Below, piece after piece: positions 44,894 to 53,045 of a stretch of 64,000 nt of DNA (the first letter of the stretch is position 1; each line of letters starts with the position of its first letter). The DNA comes from Opitutaceae bacterium (lineage in GTDB: Bacteria > Verrucomicrobiota > Verrucomicrobiia > Opitutales > Opitutaceae): positions 248,001-312,000 of the forward strand of contig JABTUS010000006.1 of the NCBI GenBank assembly GCA_015075305.1. Direction: 5' to 3'. The position numbers and the translations under genes are program-made. The notes under the pieces are model-generated. The model saw only the letters and a program-made list of their open reading frames with translations. It did not search any database and was not told the DNA's origin.

Positions 44894-47461
44894 TCAATGG
44901 CCCGGGTTTTCATCAGCTGATGATGCATTGGCCGGAGGTGCTGCCAGAGGACGCAAATCGTAGCTGAAGGAAAACGTTTTCCCCGGCTGCAAGGGAGGGA
45001 CGGACACCCAATAATCAAGACCCAGAAATTCGCGGCCTGGATTCCATGATGCGGCGAACCGGGTGAATGTTCCTGGATGGAAGTCATGCGTGATTCCGAA
45101 CCGGGTGGTGCGGTCAAAGAATGCCAGGGAACGGACTGCATCACTGCCCGGCACGTGAAACTGCATGACATTCATCCTGCCAAAGTCCCAGTTTGCATTC
45201 ACCTGACGCCAGGCCGGATCACGAAGGTAGACTGCGGTGAGGAACGGGCTGTCGGATGAGGAAACGGCATATTCCGCTGAGCGCTCGCGTACCGTCCAGG
45301 CGGGAAGGGAGTGAGCCGCCTTCAGCTCCATTTGGATCTGGATCGCGCCACTATCCTCAAGGGATATTGTGCGCTTCCAGGAGTTCCCGTCGGGGAGGGA
45401 CAGAGTCATGACAGCCTTTCGGGGGTCGCTGGTCCAGCTTCGCGTGCCGGCGGCCAGCGAATTTACCCCGACGCGTGCGGACTCCGGCCACAAATTCCAC
45501 TGAGCCCAGCGCATCATGCGTGTGGATGGCGGGGCGATGATCTGGCGCCCTGTCGGCTTGTGGTTCAGCAGCATGATGCGTCCGTCCGCCATGGTGGACA
45601 CCACGAGCCTCCAGACGGCATTCTCGAGTGTGATGACCGGCCAGCCCTTTTCGAGAGACTCCAACTCCAGAAAGTGAGCAGCGGCATCGCGACCTTCGCC
45701 GACGAGAGTCATTCCATGCTTTCGCGCGAGTTCAATGTAGCGCTGCAGGGAGCCCGGCGGCAGCGATGACACATCCAGGCGATACGAACCGTTTGTGCAG
45801 GTGCGGGGTGCGGTTGCCAGGAGAGAGCCCAGCACCGGGATCATCGCCTTTTCCACGCGCCCGCGCAGCGTGTCGTCGTCCGCGAGATGCTCCGCCCCAG
45901 CCACACGGTCATGGAAACCGCGCGCGACCGCGGCGTCCAGACCCAGCTCGATGGGGACGTCGGCCATGCACCGAAGGTAGACTCCGCGCGCGTGTGCGTT
46001 CGCGTAGAGATAACGCAGCCCGTCTAGGATGGGTGCGGCCGCGGGTCCGTAGTGAAGCCGACAGAATTCCTCCACCAACGGCCAGCTGTCGGGCACCGGC
46101 CGCCACAGGCAGCGGGCGATCACATAATTGTGGAGATCGCTGTACGCGGCGGACATGCCGTCACCCGCGGCCTGCATGAATACGCCATGGACGCCACGAT
46201 CGCGGAACAGGCTGAGGTTGGGGCCGGTTGCCTCGAGATTCGTGAAAGGCAGGTCGTAGTTGCGGAACGCCACGTTGTAGTTCCAGAGCCAGACATGGCG
46301 GCAAATTTCCTGCCATTGGGTGAAATCCTGCATGAAAACGCGGTTCTGAAAGCAGGCGGAATCCGCCAGGGGGTGCAGGTTGCACGCCTCGATGCTGCAA
46401 AGCTGGATTTCCACATTGGGCTCGAGGTTGAGCGTCATGGGAGGCTTGCGGGTGTGCCAGTAGATCAGCGTGCCCACACGCACTCCCGGATGGGATTTGG
46501 CGACAGCGGCGGCCACAGCGTTGACCAGCACCAGATGAGGGGCTCCAAGGGTTCCCTCGCGTGCAATCAAGGCTGAGCAATCCCGGCATTCGCAGCAGGC
46601 ATCGTTGTCGGGTGGGCTCACGCTGATGTTCGTCCATGCGGGATGCGCATCCAACTCACGCAGGACAGCCTCCGTGACGAGCCGGATGACATCACGATTC
46701 AATGAGCATACCTGAGGACCGCCGCCCTGCCCTTCGAGCCGGCGCGTGCCGCCGATCAGGGCGAAGTATTCAGGATGATCCCGGCCATAGGTGGCGACCG
46801 GCAAATATTGCTGCAGGGAATGAGAGATCAGCTGCTGCGAGGTTTTGCCGCCTAGGCGCGGATCGTCGGTTATTGTGTTCACACGCAGCCGTGTGGCGAA
46901 GGCCGGGGCGGCGTAGTTCTCGCGATAATAGGAGGAGCGAAACGAGAAGGGTGGATCGTAGCTGAAATCCTCCACCGGCAGAACCGCGTTGCGTGCCTCT
47001 GCAGGAACATAGGTGTGGTCCGCCGTCAGAAACCGCACGCCCGCGTAGCGCTCGAAAAATTCATAAACTCCATAGAGTGAACCACGCGGCCGGCCACCCG
47101 TGACAAAAATTGCTCCCGGATGGATGCGCAGACGCAACCCCTCCTCGCCAGCGGTGCTGATATCGGGGCTGTCTTCGTTGGGCGCTACGGCGCCCTGCCC
47201 AATATGGATGCTGCCTGTCGTCCCGGGAGCCTCGCTTATTGGCAGGCTTGCATCCGTTGCCAGTTTGAACAACCGGACGAACTCCTCGGCGGCGTATCGT
47301 TCGCTTGGCAGGGCATTCCGTCCAACGACAACGGTCCACGTCCCGAGATCCCCCAGATGTCGCGGGGAGGCCGCCTGGCACGGGGCGATTGCGACGGCGA
47401 CGCCCACCGCCAGAAGGATCCAGGCGGCTGAAGACGGGAAGGGAGGCTGGCGGACGATCAT
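44894..47461 (-). CDS. Secreted DUF4838 protein, glycoside-hydrolase-like
   Basis: The 855 residues have a signal peptide (SAAWILLAVGVAVAIAPCQA). The N-terminal domain (about 35-135) resembles the non-catalytic N-domain of alpha-glucuronidases and GH20-like enzymes (YAAEEFVRLFKLATDASLPI, LYGVYEFFERYAGVRFL). A DUF4838 barrel (about 200-480) includes VSPPDNDACCECRDCSAL and an aromatic-rich sequence VWLWNYNVAFRNYDLPF, and a C-terminal beta-sandwich of about 300 residues follows. DUF4838 proteins are widespread in polysaccharide loci of Bacteroidota and Verrucomicrobiota and are presumed glycosidases; activity is unproven. It lies between the two copies of the aldolase gene on the opposite strand. 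Confidence 0.85.
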   Translation of the reverse strand: MIVRQPPFPSSAAWILLAVGVAVAIAPCQAASPRHLGDLGTWTVVVGRNALPSERYAAEEFVRLFKLATDASLPISEAPGTTGSIHIGQGAVAPNEDSPDISTAGEEGLRLRIHPGAIFVTGGRPRGSLYGVYEFFERYAGVRFLTADHTYVPAEARNAVLPVEDFSYDPPFSFRSSYYRENYAAPAFATRLRVNTITDDPRLGGKTSQQLISHSLQQYLPVATYGRDHPEYFALIGGTRRLEGQGGGPQVCSLNRDVIRLVTEAVLRELDAHPAWTNISVSPPDNDACCECRDCSALIAREGTLGAPHLVLVNAVAAAVAKSHPGVRVGTLIYWHTRKPPMTLNLEPNVEIQLCSIEACNLHPLADSACFQNRVFMQDFTQWQEICRHVWLWNYNVAFRNYDLPFTNLEATGPNLSLFRDRGVHGVFMQAAGDGMSAAYSDLHNYVIARCLWRPVPDSWPLVEEFCRLHYGPAAAPILDGLRYLYANAHARGVYLRCMADVPIELGLDAAVARGFHDRVAGAEHLADDDTLRGRVEKAMIPVLGSLLATAPRTCTNGSYRLDVSSLPPGSLQRYIELARKHGMTLVGEGRDAAAHFLELESLEKGWPVITLENAVWRLVVSTMADGRIMLLNHKPTGRQIIAPPSTRMMRWAQWNLWPESARVGVNSLAAGTRSWTSDPRKAVMTLSLPDGNSWKRTISLEDSGAIQIQMELKAAHSLPAWTVRERSAEYAVSSSDSPFLTAVYLRDPAWRQVNANWDFGRMNVMQFHVPGSDAVRSLAFFDRTTRFGITHDFHPGTFTRFAASWNPGREFLGLDYWVSVPPLQPGKTFSFSYDLRPLAAPPANASSADENPGH

Positions 47462-47610
47462 GAATGGACGAGGTTGGGTGTTGAATGCCCTGACTGGCAG
47501 GGCGCTCGATGGAGCCCGCCTCGCTGTGCAGGGGGAGGCACGATTGACATTTTTTGATTGTCTGGCTGCGAGGCAAACTCCGAAAGCTGGTCTGGAAAAG
47601 GTACCTCACG

Positions 47611-48631
47611 CCGGTCCGCCCGCGAATGGTTCCGCAATTGCACCAGTGTGTGCCGCTTGCGGGGGCGGCTCGTGCGCCCACGCTGGGGCGCTGCACTGTC
47701 GTCATCGCGTTTCAAATGAACACCCTGCCTCCCGGTCTAATCGCCGCGCCCTTCACCGCGTTCCATCCGGACACCTCGCTGAATCTGGAGGCGGTTCCCC
47801 GCCTTGCGGCACTGCTGGCGCGCAACAGGGTTGTGGGCGCGTTTGTTTGCGGCACTACGGGTGAGGGACTTTCCATGACGGTTTCGGAGCGCCGCCGGGT
47901 CGCCGAGGCATGGAAGGCCGCGCTGCCCGCTGAGTTGAAGCTCATCGTTCACGTCGGCTGCCTGAACCTCGGCGAAACCTGCGAACTGGCCCGGCATGCC
48001 CAGATGATTGGAGCCGACGCCATTGGCACGATGGCCCCCAGTTTTTTCAAGCCGGCCGCGGTCGAGGACCTGGTCCAATGGACGGCGCATGTTGCGGCTG
48101 CCGCGCCGCGGCTGCCGTTCTACTACTATCACATTCCGTCCATGACCGGGGTGCGGATTGCGGCCGCCGATTATCTTGCCCAGGCAAGGCTGCGCATTCC
48201 CAATCTGGCCGGCATCAAGTTCACGGATGAGGATCTTGCGGACTATTCGGCGGCACGGGCCATGGCGGGTGAAAAACACCAGATTCTCTTCGGACGCGAC
48301 GAACTTCTTCTGTCGGGCCTCGATTGCGGCGCCACCGGGGCGGTCGGCAGCACGTACAACTATTCGGCGCCGCTCTACCTGCGCATCATGCAGGCGCTGA
48401 AGAACGGCGATCGTGCGGAAGCCGAGCGAGGACAGGCCGATGCAAGGGAGTTCATCGACGTCATGATCCGGCACGGCGGACTTCCGGCGGGAAAGGCCAT
48501 CATGAAGATGATCGGGGTTGATTGCGGCCCGGTCCGCCTGCCGCTCCGCTCACTGACCGCTTCCGCGGAACAGGCGCTGCGTGCCGACCTTGAGTCGAAG
48601 CGATTCTTCGCCCACGCCAGCGCCGCCTGAC
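47611..48631 (+). repeat. Direct repeat copy 2 (about 1.02 kb, holding the second lyase gene)
   Basis: Copy 2 of the repeat at 41821-42841, same orientation. The left edge is sharp: the flanking bases 41820 and 47610 differ. The right edge coincides with the stop codon. The spacer between copies carries the decayed transposase, the DUF481 gene and the DUF4838 gene, which recombination between the copies could delete. Confidence 0.97.
47716..48630 (+). CDS. N-acetylneuraminate-lyase-like aldolase (DHDPS/NAL superfamily), copy 2
   Basis: The 304 residues differ from copy 1 at three positions only: Val to Ile in MKMIGVD, and Gly to Arg and Arg to His in the C-terminal SKRFFAHASAA. All catalytic features are kept (GTTGE, Tyr138, Lys168). 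It shares with copy 1 the 105 bp before the ATG, so part of the leader is duplicated too. Upstream, on the other strand, is the DUF4838 gene; the GntR/LacI-type regulator follows 207 bp downstream. Both copies are intact, so dosage or separate regulation may be the benefit. Confidence 0.85.
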   Translation: MNTLPPGLIAAPFTAFHPDTSLNLEAVPRLAALLARNRVVGAFVCGTTGEGLSMTVSERRRVAEAWKAALPAELKLIVHVGCLNLGETCELARHAQMIGADAIGTMAPSFFKPAAVEDLVQWTAHVAAAAPRLPFYYYHIPSMTGVRIAAADYLAQARLRIPNLAGIKFTDEDLADYSAARAMAGEKHQILFGRDELLLSGLDCGATGAVGSTYNYSAPLYLRIMQALKNGDRAEAERGQADAREFIDVMIRHGGLPAGKAIMKMIGVDCGPVRLPLRSLTASAEQALRADLESKRFFAHASAA

Positions 48632-48837
48632 GCACAGAGGCCGGGGCTGGCGTGCAATCGTGCCCTTGGGCAGCCAGCAACGCAAACCCGATTCAGCCCC
48701 AGCCGCCTCCTTCCCGTTTGATGGCGGTCAGGCTGCTGGGGCCTCCCGTTGCAGCGTTTGAACTGGACCTGCGCGTGACCGCTGGCGATAAGACGTGCAG
48801 CCCGGCGCGGGCCCCGCTTGTCAACATACTCGGTCTC

Positions 48838-49935
48838 ATGCCGCATCTGCCGAAACGTCAATCACTCGTCCATCAGACCGCGAAAATCCTGCAGGATGAA
48901 ATCGCCCAGGGCGGATGGAAGAACTGGCTGCCAGGGGAAAGGATGCTTTCAGCAAAATACCAGGTCAGCCGCAACACCGTGCGGGCGGCGCTGGCCCAGC
49001 TGCAGCAGGAGCGCCTGATCCGTGCAATCCATGGGTCCGGTCATCGCATACTTGTCCCGCCCAACCGACGTTCGCTGCGTGAGGATCAGGAGGCTGTCGG
49101 GTTGCTCATGCCGGAAGCGCCGGAGCGCCTACGCCCGAGCCAGACGCTGTGGATCGACGAACTGCGGGCCCTGCTGGGAGAACACGGCTGTGTCCTTCGA
49201 TTGTTTCACGGTCAGCAGTATCTTACCAGGGATCCCAGCATGGCCTTGGAAAAGCTGGTCACACAACACTCCCACGGCTGCTGGATTCTTCTTCGCTCAA
49301 GCGCCGCAACGCAGTCCTGGTTCAGCCGCCATCATTCACGGTGCCTGGTTGTTGGAACGGTGCATGCGGGACTGCCGCTGGCTTACCGCGACATCGACCA
49401 TCGGGCGCTCTGCCGGCATGCCGCGGGGGTGCTGCTTGGCCTTGGTCACCAGCGGATTGCCTTCATGGCCGCCAAGCCCGCACTGGCGGGTGACCTTGAG
49501 AGCGAGGCCGGGCTTATGGAGGCGGTGCGCTCCTCGCACCGCGCTGCCGACGCCATCACCGGATGGCACGACGGCAGTGTGGCGGGTATCGGCCACGCAT
49601 TGCGTCTCCTGCAGGCGCGCCGCGCTGCGCCGACGGCGTTGATCATGGCCGGCACCTATCACTACCTCGCGGCCTGGAGCCTCCTGATGCAGTCCGGCAT
49701 CCGGGTGCCGAAGGATGTCTCCATCATTTCCCGGGACGATGATCAATTCCTGTCCTACCTCAAGCCGTCGCCTGCGCGCTATGTCTCCTCCGCAAGAAAC
49801 CTTGCGAAGGCGCTGCTGCGCCCCGTGATGGAAATCCTGGCAGACGGACAGGCATCCCTGCGCGAGCTCAAGCTGATGCCTGAGTTTTTCCAGGGTGAGA
49901 CGGTGGCACCGTGCGCGGACGAGAGTCGGGACTGA
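48838..49935 (+). CDS. GntR-type helix-turn-helix fused to LacI-type sugar-binding domain
   Basis: ATG 48838 starts directly at the DNA-binding domain (MPHLPKRQSLVHQTAKILQD); the frame is open 186 bp further up without domain support. The N-terminal 75 residues are a GntR winged helix (GERMLSAKYQVSRNTVRAAL, then HGSGHRIL). The remaining 290 form a periplasmic-binding-like domain as in LacI/GalR (GLLMPEAPERLRPSQTLWID, VLLGLGHQRIAFMAAKPALA, VPKDVSIISRDDD). This hybrid resembles AraR of Bacillus in layout. Total 365 residues. It lies before the second TonB receptor and after aldolase copy 2, either of which it could regulate. Confidence 0.85.
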   Translation: MPHLPKRQSLVHQTAKILQDEIAQGGWKNWLPGERMLSAKYQVSRNTVRAALAQLQQERLIRAIHGSGHRILVPPNRRSLREDQEAVGLLMPEAPERLRPSQTLWIDELRALLGEHGCVLRLFHGQQYLTRDPSMALEKLVTQHSHGCWILLRSSAATQSWFSRHHSRCLVVGTVHAGLPLAYRDIDHRALCRHAAGVLLGLGHQRIAFMAAKPALAGDLESEAGLMEAVRSSHRAADAITGWHDGSVAGIGHALRLLQARRAAPTALIMAGTYHYLAAWSLLMQSGIRVPKDVSIISRDDDQFLSYLKPSPARYVSSARNLAKALLRPVMEILADGQASLRELKLMPEFFQGETVAPCADESRD

Positions 49936-50167
49936 ATGGCCGCACAGGTGGTCTGATTCAAGTACCAGCACTCGGCAGTTTTCTCCGGGGCTTGCCAGGC
50001 TTGTGCTGCTCCCGGGATACATCCTAGCTGTAGCAGCCGCGTAGTGAACCGTCCCCTTTTTCACGGAGAACGACGATCTCACTCGCATGGGCTGCTTCCT
50101 TGGGTGGCTCCCGACCACCTGCATTCGTCATCCCTCGTCCCTCACCCCGCGCCTCACCCTCAATGCC

Positions 50168-52981
50168 ATGAAAACACCAAGAAACATTGCGTCCCGAAGC
50201 CTGATCCTTGGGCTCTGCCTGAGTCTGTCTGGAACCTATAGTCTCACCGCTGGCACCATCAACGGCCAGGTGAGCGATATCAACACGGGTGCCTCGGTCA
50301 CCGGTGCGACCATCACCAACAGTGCGACCAATCAGGTTATTGTCGCGGACCGGGAGGGCCAATTTCGACTGGATGACATTCCCGCCGGGACAGTTACCCT
50401 GAGAATCGCAGCGCTTGGGTATCCCGATGGGTCCCAGACCGTGCAGGTGCCCGCGACCGGAGTCGTTCCAGTGAGAATCTCCCTGGGAGAAAAGGCGGTA
50501 CGGCTCGATCAGCTTGTTGTGGAGGGCTACCGGGAGGGTTGGTCCAAGGCGCAGCAGCAGAAGCGCAACGCAACCAACATCATGGATGTGCTTTCGACGG
50601 ATGCGGCGGGAAAGCTGCCGGACAACAACATCGGCGAGGCGCTCGCCCGCCTGCCCGGAGTCTCGCTGGATGTGGACTACGGTGAGGGCCACTTTGTCAG
50701 CATCCGTGGCATCAGCCCCAATCTGAACACGGTCACCATGAACGGCGCGAGCCTGGCCACGCCTGGAAATTTGGGGCGTGACGGACGTTCGACGCCGATG
50801 GACCTTCTGGGAACCTCGATCATCAGCCAGGTGGAGGTGATCAAGGCGCTCACGCCGGACATGGATGGCACGTCGCTCGGCGGCACGATCAATGTGCTCA
50901 CTGCATCGGGCTTTGACCACAACGGAAGATTCCTCGCGGGTGCCGCGCAGTACGGGCGGAACATGGCGGGCAGTCTGCCCATCTATGCCGGCGACTTCAC
51001 CTACTCCGATGTCTTCGCCACCCAGGCCGGCAGACTGGGCGCCGCCTTCAGCATGAACTATCAGAGCCGGGAAACGCGCAGGGACATGTTCATGGGGCAG
51101 TGGAATCCGAGCGCAGGCGGCAGGGCCGCGCTCTACGAACCCCGTCTGGACTACAATCTCGACCGCCGCGTGAAGCGGGGAGCCACGCTGAACCTGGACT
51201 ATCGGCTCGACGATGGCTCACGAATCTACCTCCACACCTTTTTCAACCGATTCACCGAGGAATCTGACAAGAACGAGCATTTGTACACAGCCCGCGGCAC
51301 GATGACCCAGCTCTCGCCGACACGCGTGTCCTTCCCTCAGGTGCGCTATGACCTTCGGATGATCAGCTTCACGCGAAAGGCTGAAATGAGAAACGTGGTT
51401 TTTGGGGGATCGAAGATCCTGGGAGACTACAAGATCGGCGGGGAAGTTGGCTATTCGCATGCACCGGATGAGATGCCTTCCTACCGGAATTTTTCATTCC
51501 GCTCAAAGGACACCGTGGTGCCGGGTGGCTTTGTCATCGATTATGGCACCTATTTCCCCACCTATGACCTCAAGAATCTGATCTCGACCGCCAACCCGAC
51601 GGTGCGCCAGGTGCGTGGTGACTCGGCGGAAAATGTGGAGAAGACCAAGACCGCGCGGGTTGACGTCCAGCGTGACTTCAAGAACTGGTTTGGGGACAAG
51701 GACGGATTCATCAAGGTCGGTGCAAAGTATGCCAGCCGTCACCGGACCATGGCGCGGAATGTGAACATCTACACCGCACCCGGTTATTCCCTGTCCGATT
51801 TCAACAAGCCGTCCGCGCCAGCCCCGGAAAAGGTGATGGATGACCGGTACACCATCGAAACCATGATCTCCCCGGATGGCTCGCGCAAGGTCTTCGACGA
51901 TCTCCTAGCGCAGAAGAAGCTTGTGTACAATGCGTCAGGCTCGCTCTCCAATGCGGGTGAGGACACCTATGACGTCGATGAAAAGATCACCGCTGGCTAT
52001 GGCATGGCGAAAATCAATTTGACGCCTTTACTGACGCTGATCGGCGGCGCGCGTTACGAGTACACCAAGGCACCGCTGACAGGACCGCTCTTTCTCACCG
52101 ATCCGAAGACCGGTGCGCCAACGCTGATTTCCAAGACGGTCAACTTCAATTACGGGGAGTTCCTTCCAAACATCCAACTCTCCTACCGTCTGCCGCCCTC
52201 CACTGTGATCCGCGCGGCCATAACGAGGACCTTTGGACGTCCGGCCTACGCCGACCAAGTGCCATCGTCGGCGCTGGACAATGTCGGTGGCGTACTCACC
52301 ACCGGCAATCCTCAGCTCAAGCCCTATGAGTCCCTGAACTTCGATCTGTCCGTGGACTACTACCTCAAATCTGGAGGAATCATTTCGGTGGCGGCTTTCT
52401 ACAAGACCGTCGACAATCCGATCTATACCTACAGTTACGTTCAGAAGGATGTGAGCTACGCAGGCTACGACTTTTCCAGCTTTACCGTCACTTCAAAACA
52501 GAATGGTAAGTCAGCCGGAATGAAGGGCGTCGAGCTGAGCGCACAAGTTCCTTTTTCAATCTTCACCCGCAGCTTCATCGATGGTTTTGGTGTCGACACC
52601 AATGTCACGCTCATGGACTCCAGCGTGAAGGTCTCAACGCGGCCCGACACATTGAGGCTCTACGCGTCGCCGAAATTCCTGGCAAACGTGGGCCTCTTCT
52701 ACGAGAAATACGGGGTGTCCGCGCGGGTTGCCTACAACTATCGCGGTGACTCTCTGGATTCAATTGGCGCCGATATCTTCACGGATGTGTACAGCAGGGC
52801 CCGCTACTTTGTCGACGCGCAGATGAGCTACAGGGCAACAGAAAACTTTTCGGTGTTTGTCAACTGGCAGAATCTCACCGACCAGCTCTCGACGAGCTAC
52901 ACCGGCGGCAATAAGGATGTTATTTCACAAAGCTACTGGTTCGGTTCCAACATCCGTGCCGGCGTGAAGTTCAGATTCTAG
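50168..52981 (+). CDS. TonB-dependent receptor with N-terminal carboxypeptidase-regulatory-like domain
   Basis: ATG 50168 opens a signal peptide (MKTPRNIASRSLILGLCLSL, to about residue 29); an earlier in-frame start adds 27 unlikely residues. The 937 residues hold a CarboxypepD_reg-like beta-sandwich (about 30-112: GTINGQVSDINTGASVTGAT, LRIAALGYPDGSQTV), then the plug (GKLPDNNIGEALARLPGVSL, VSIRGISPNLNTVTMNG) and a barrel ending KFRF. The plug block resembles the TBDRs used for oligosaccharides in Caulobacter and Opitutus. No SusD follows. A terminator-like hairpin comes right after the stop, so it may be its own transcription unit, with some read-through to the next genes. Confidence 0.92.
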   Translation: MKTPRNIASRSLILGLCLSLSGTYSLTAGTINGQVSDINTGASVTGATITNSATNQVIVADREGQFRLDDIPAGTVTLRIAALGYPDGSQTVQVPATGVVPVRISLGEKAVRLDQLVVEGYREGWSKAQQQKRNATNIMDVLSTDAAGKLPDNNIGEALARLPGVSLDVDYGEGHFVSIRGISPNLNTVTMNGASLATPGNLGRDGRSTPMDLLGTSIISQVEVIKALTPDMDGTSLGGTINVLTASGFDHNGRFLAGAAQYGRNMAGSLPIYAGDFTYSDVFATQAGRLGAAFSMNYQSRETRRDMFMGQWNPSAGGRAALYEPRLDYNLDRRVKRGATLNLDYRLDDGSRIYLHTFFNRFTEESDKNEHLYTARGTMTQLSPTRVSFPQVRYDLRMISFTRKAEMRNVVFGGSKILGDYKIGGEVGYSHAPDEMPSYRNFSFRSKDTVVPGGFVIDYGTYFPTYDLKNLISTANPTVRQVRGDSAENVEKTKTARVDVQRDFKNWFGDKDGFIKVGAKYASRHRTMARNVNIYTAPGYSLSDFNKPSAPAPEKVMDDRYTIETMISPDGSRKVFDDLLAQKKLVYNASGSLSNAGEDTYDVDEKITAGYGMAKINLTPLLTLIGGARYEYTKAPLTGPLFLTDPKTGAPTLISKTVNFNYGEFLPNIQLSYRLPPSTVIRAAITRTFGRPAYADQVPSSALDNVGGVLTTGNPQLKPYESLNFDLSVDYYLKSGGIISVAAFYKTVDNPIYTYSYVQKDVSYAGYDFSSFTVTSKQNGKSAGMKGVELSAQVPFSIFTRSFIDGFGVDTNVTLMDSSVKVSTRPDTLRLYASPKFLANVGLFYEKYGVSARVAYNYRGDSLDSIGADIFTDVYSRARYFVDAQMSYRATENFSVFVNWQNLTDQLSTSYTGGNKDVISQSYWFGSNIRAGVKFRF

Positions 52982-53005
52982 AATCCACTCCAGCATTCAT
53001 CACGA

Positions 53006-53037
53006 CAGACCTCCACCCGAAGGTGGGGTTCTGTCTT
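53006..53037 (+). terminator. Terminator-like hairpin after the second TonB receptor
   Basis: A 12-bp stem CAGACCTCCACC / GGTGGGGTTCTG with two non-Watson-Crick positions closes on the tetraloop CGAA and is followed by TCTT. It lies 25 bp after the receptor stop and 9 bp before the next start codon. It probably reduces, not abolishes, transcription into the next gene. Confidence 0.6.
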
Positions 53038-53045
53038 TCTCACCC

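Noticed and set aside
50020-50035. AGCTGTAGCAGC before the second TonB receptor as a LacI-type operator
   Set aside because: Arms of only four bases and no relation to the 15-bp palindrome found elsewhere.
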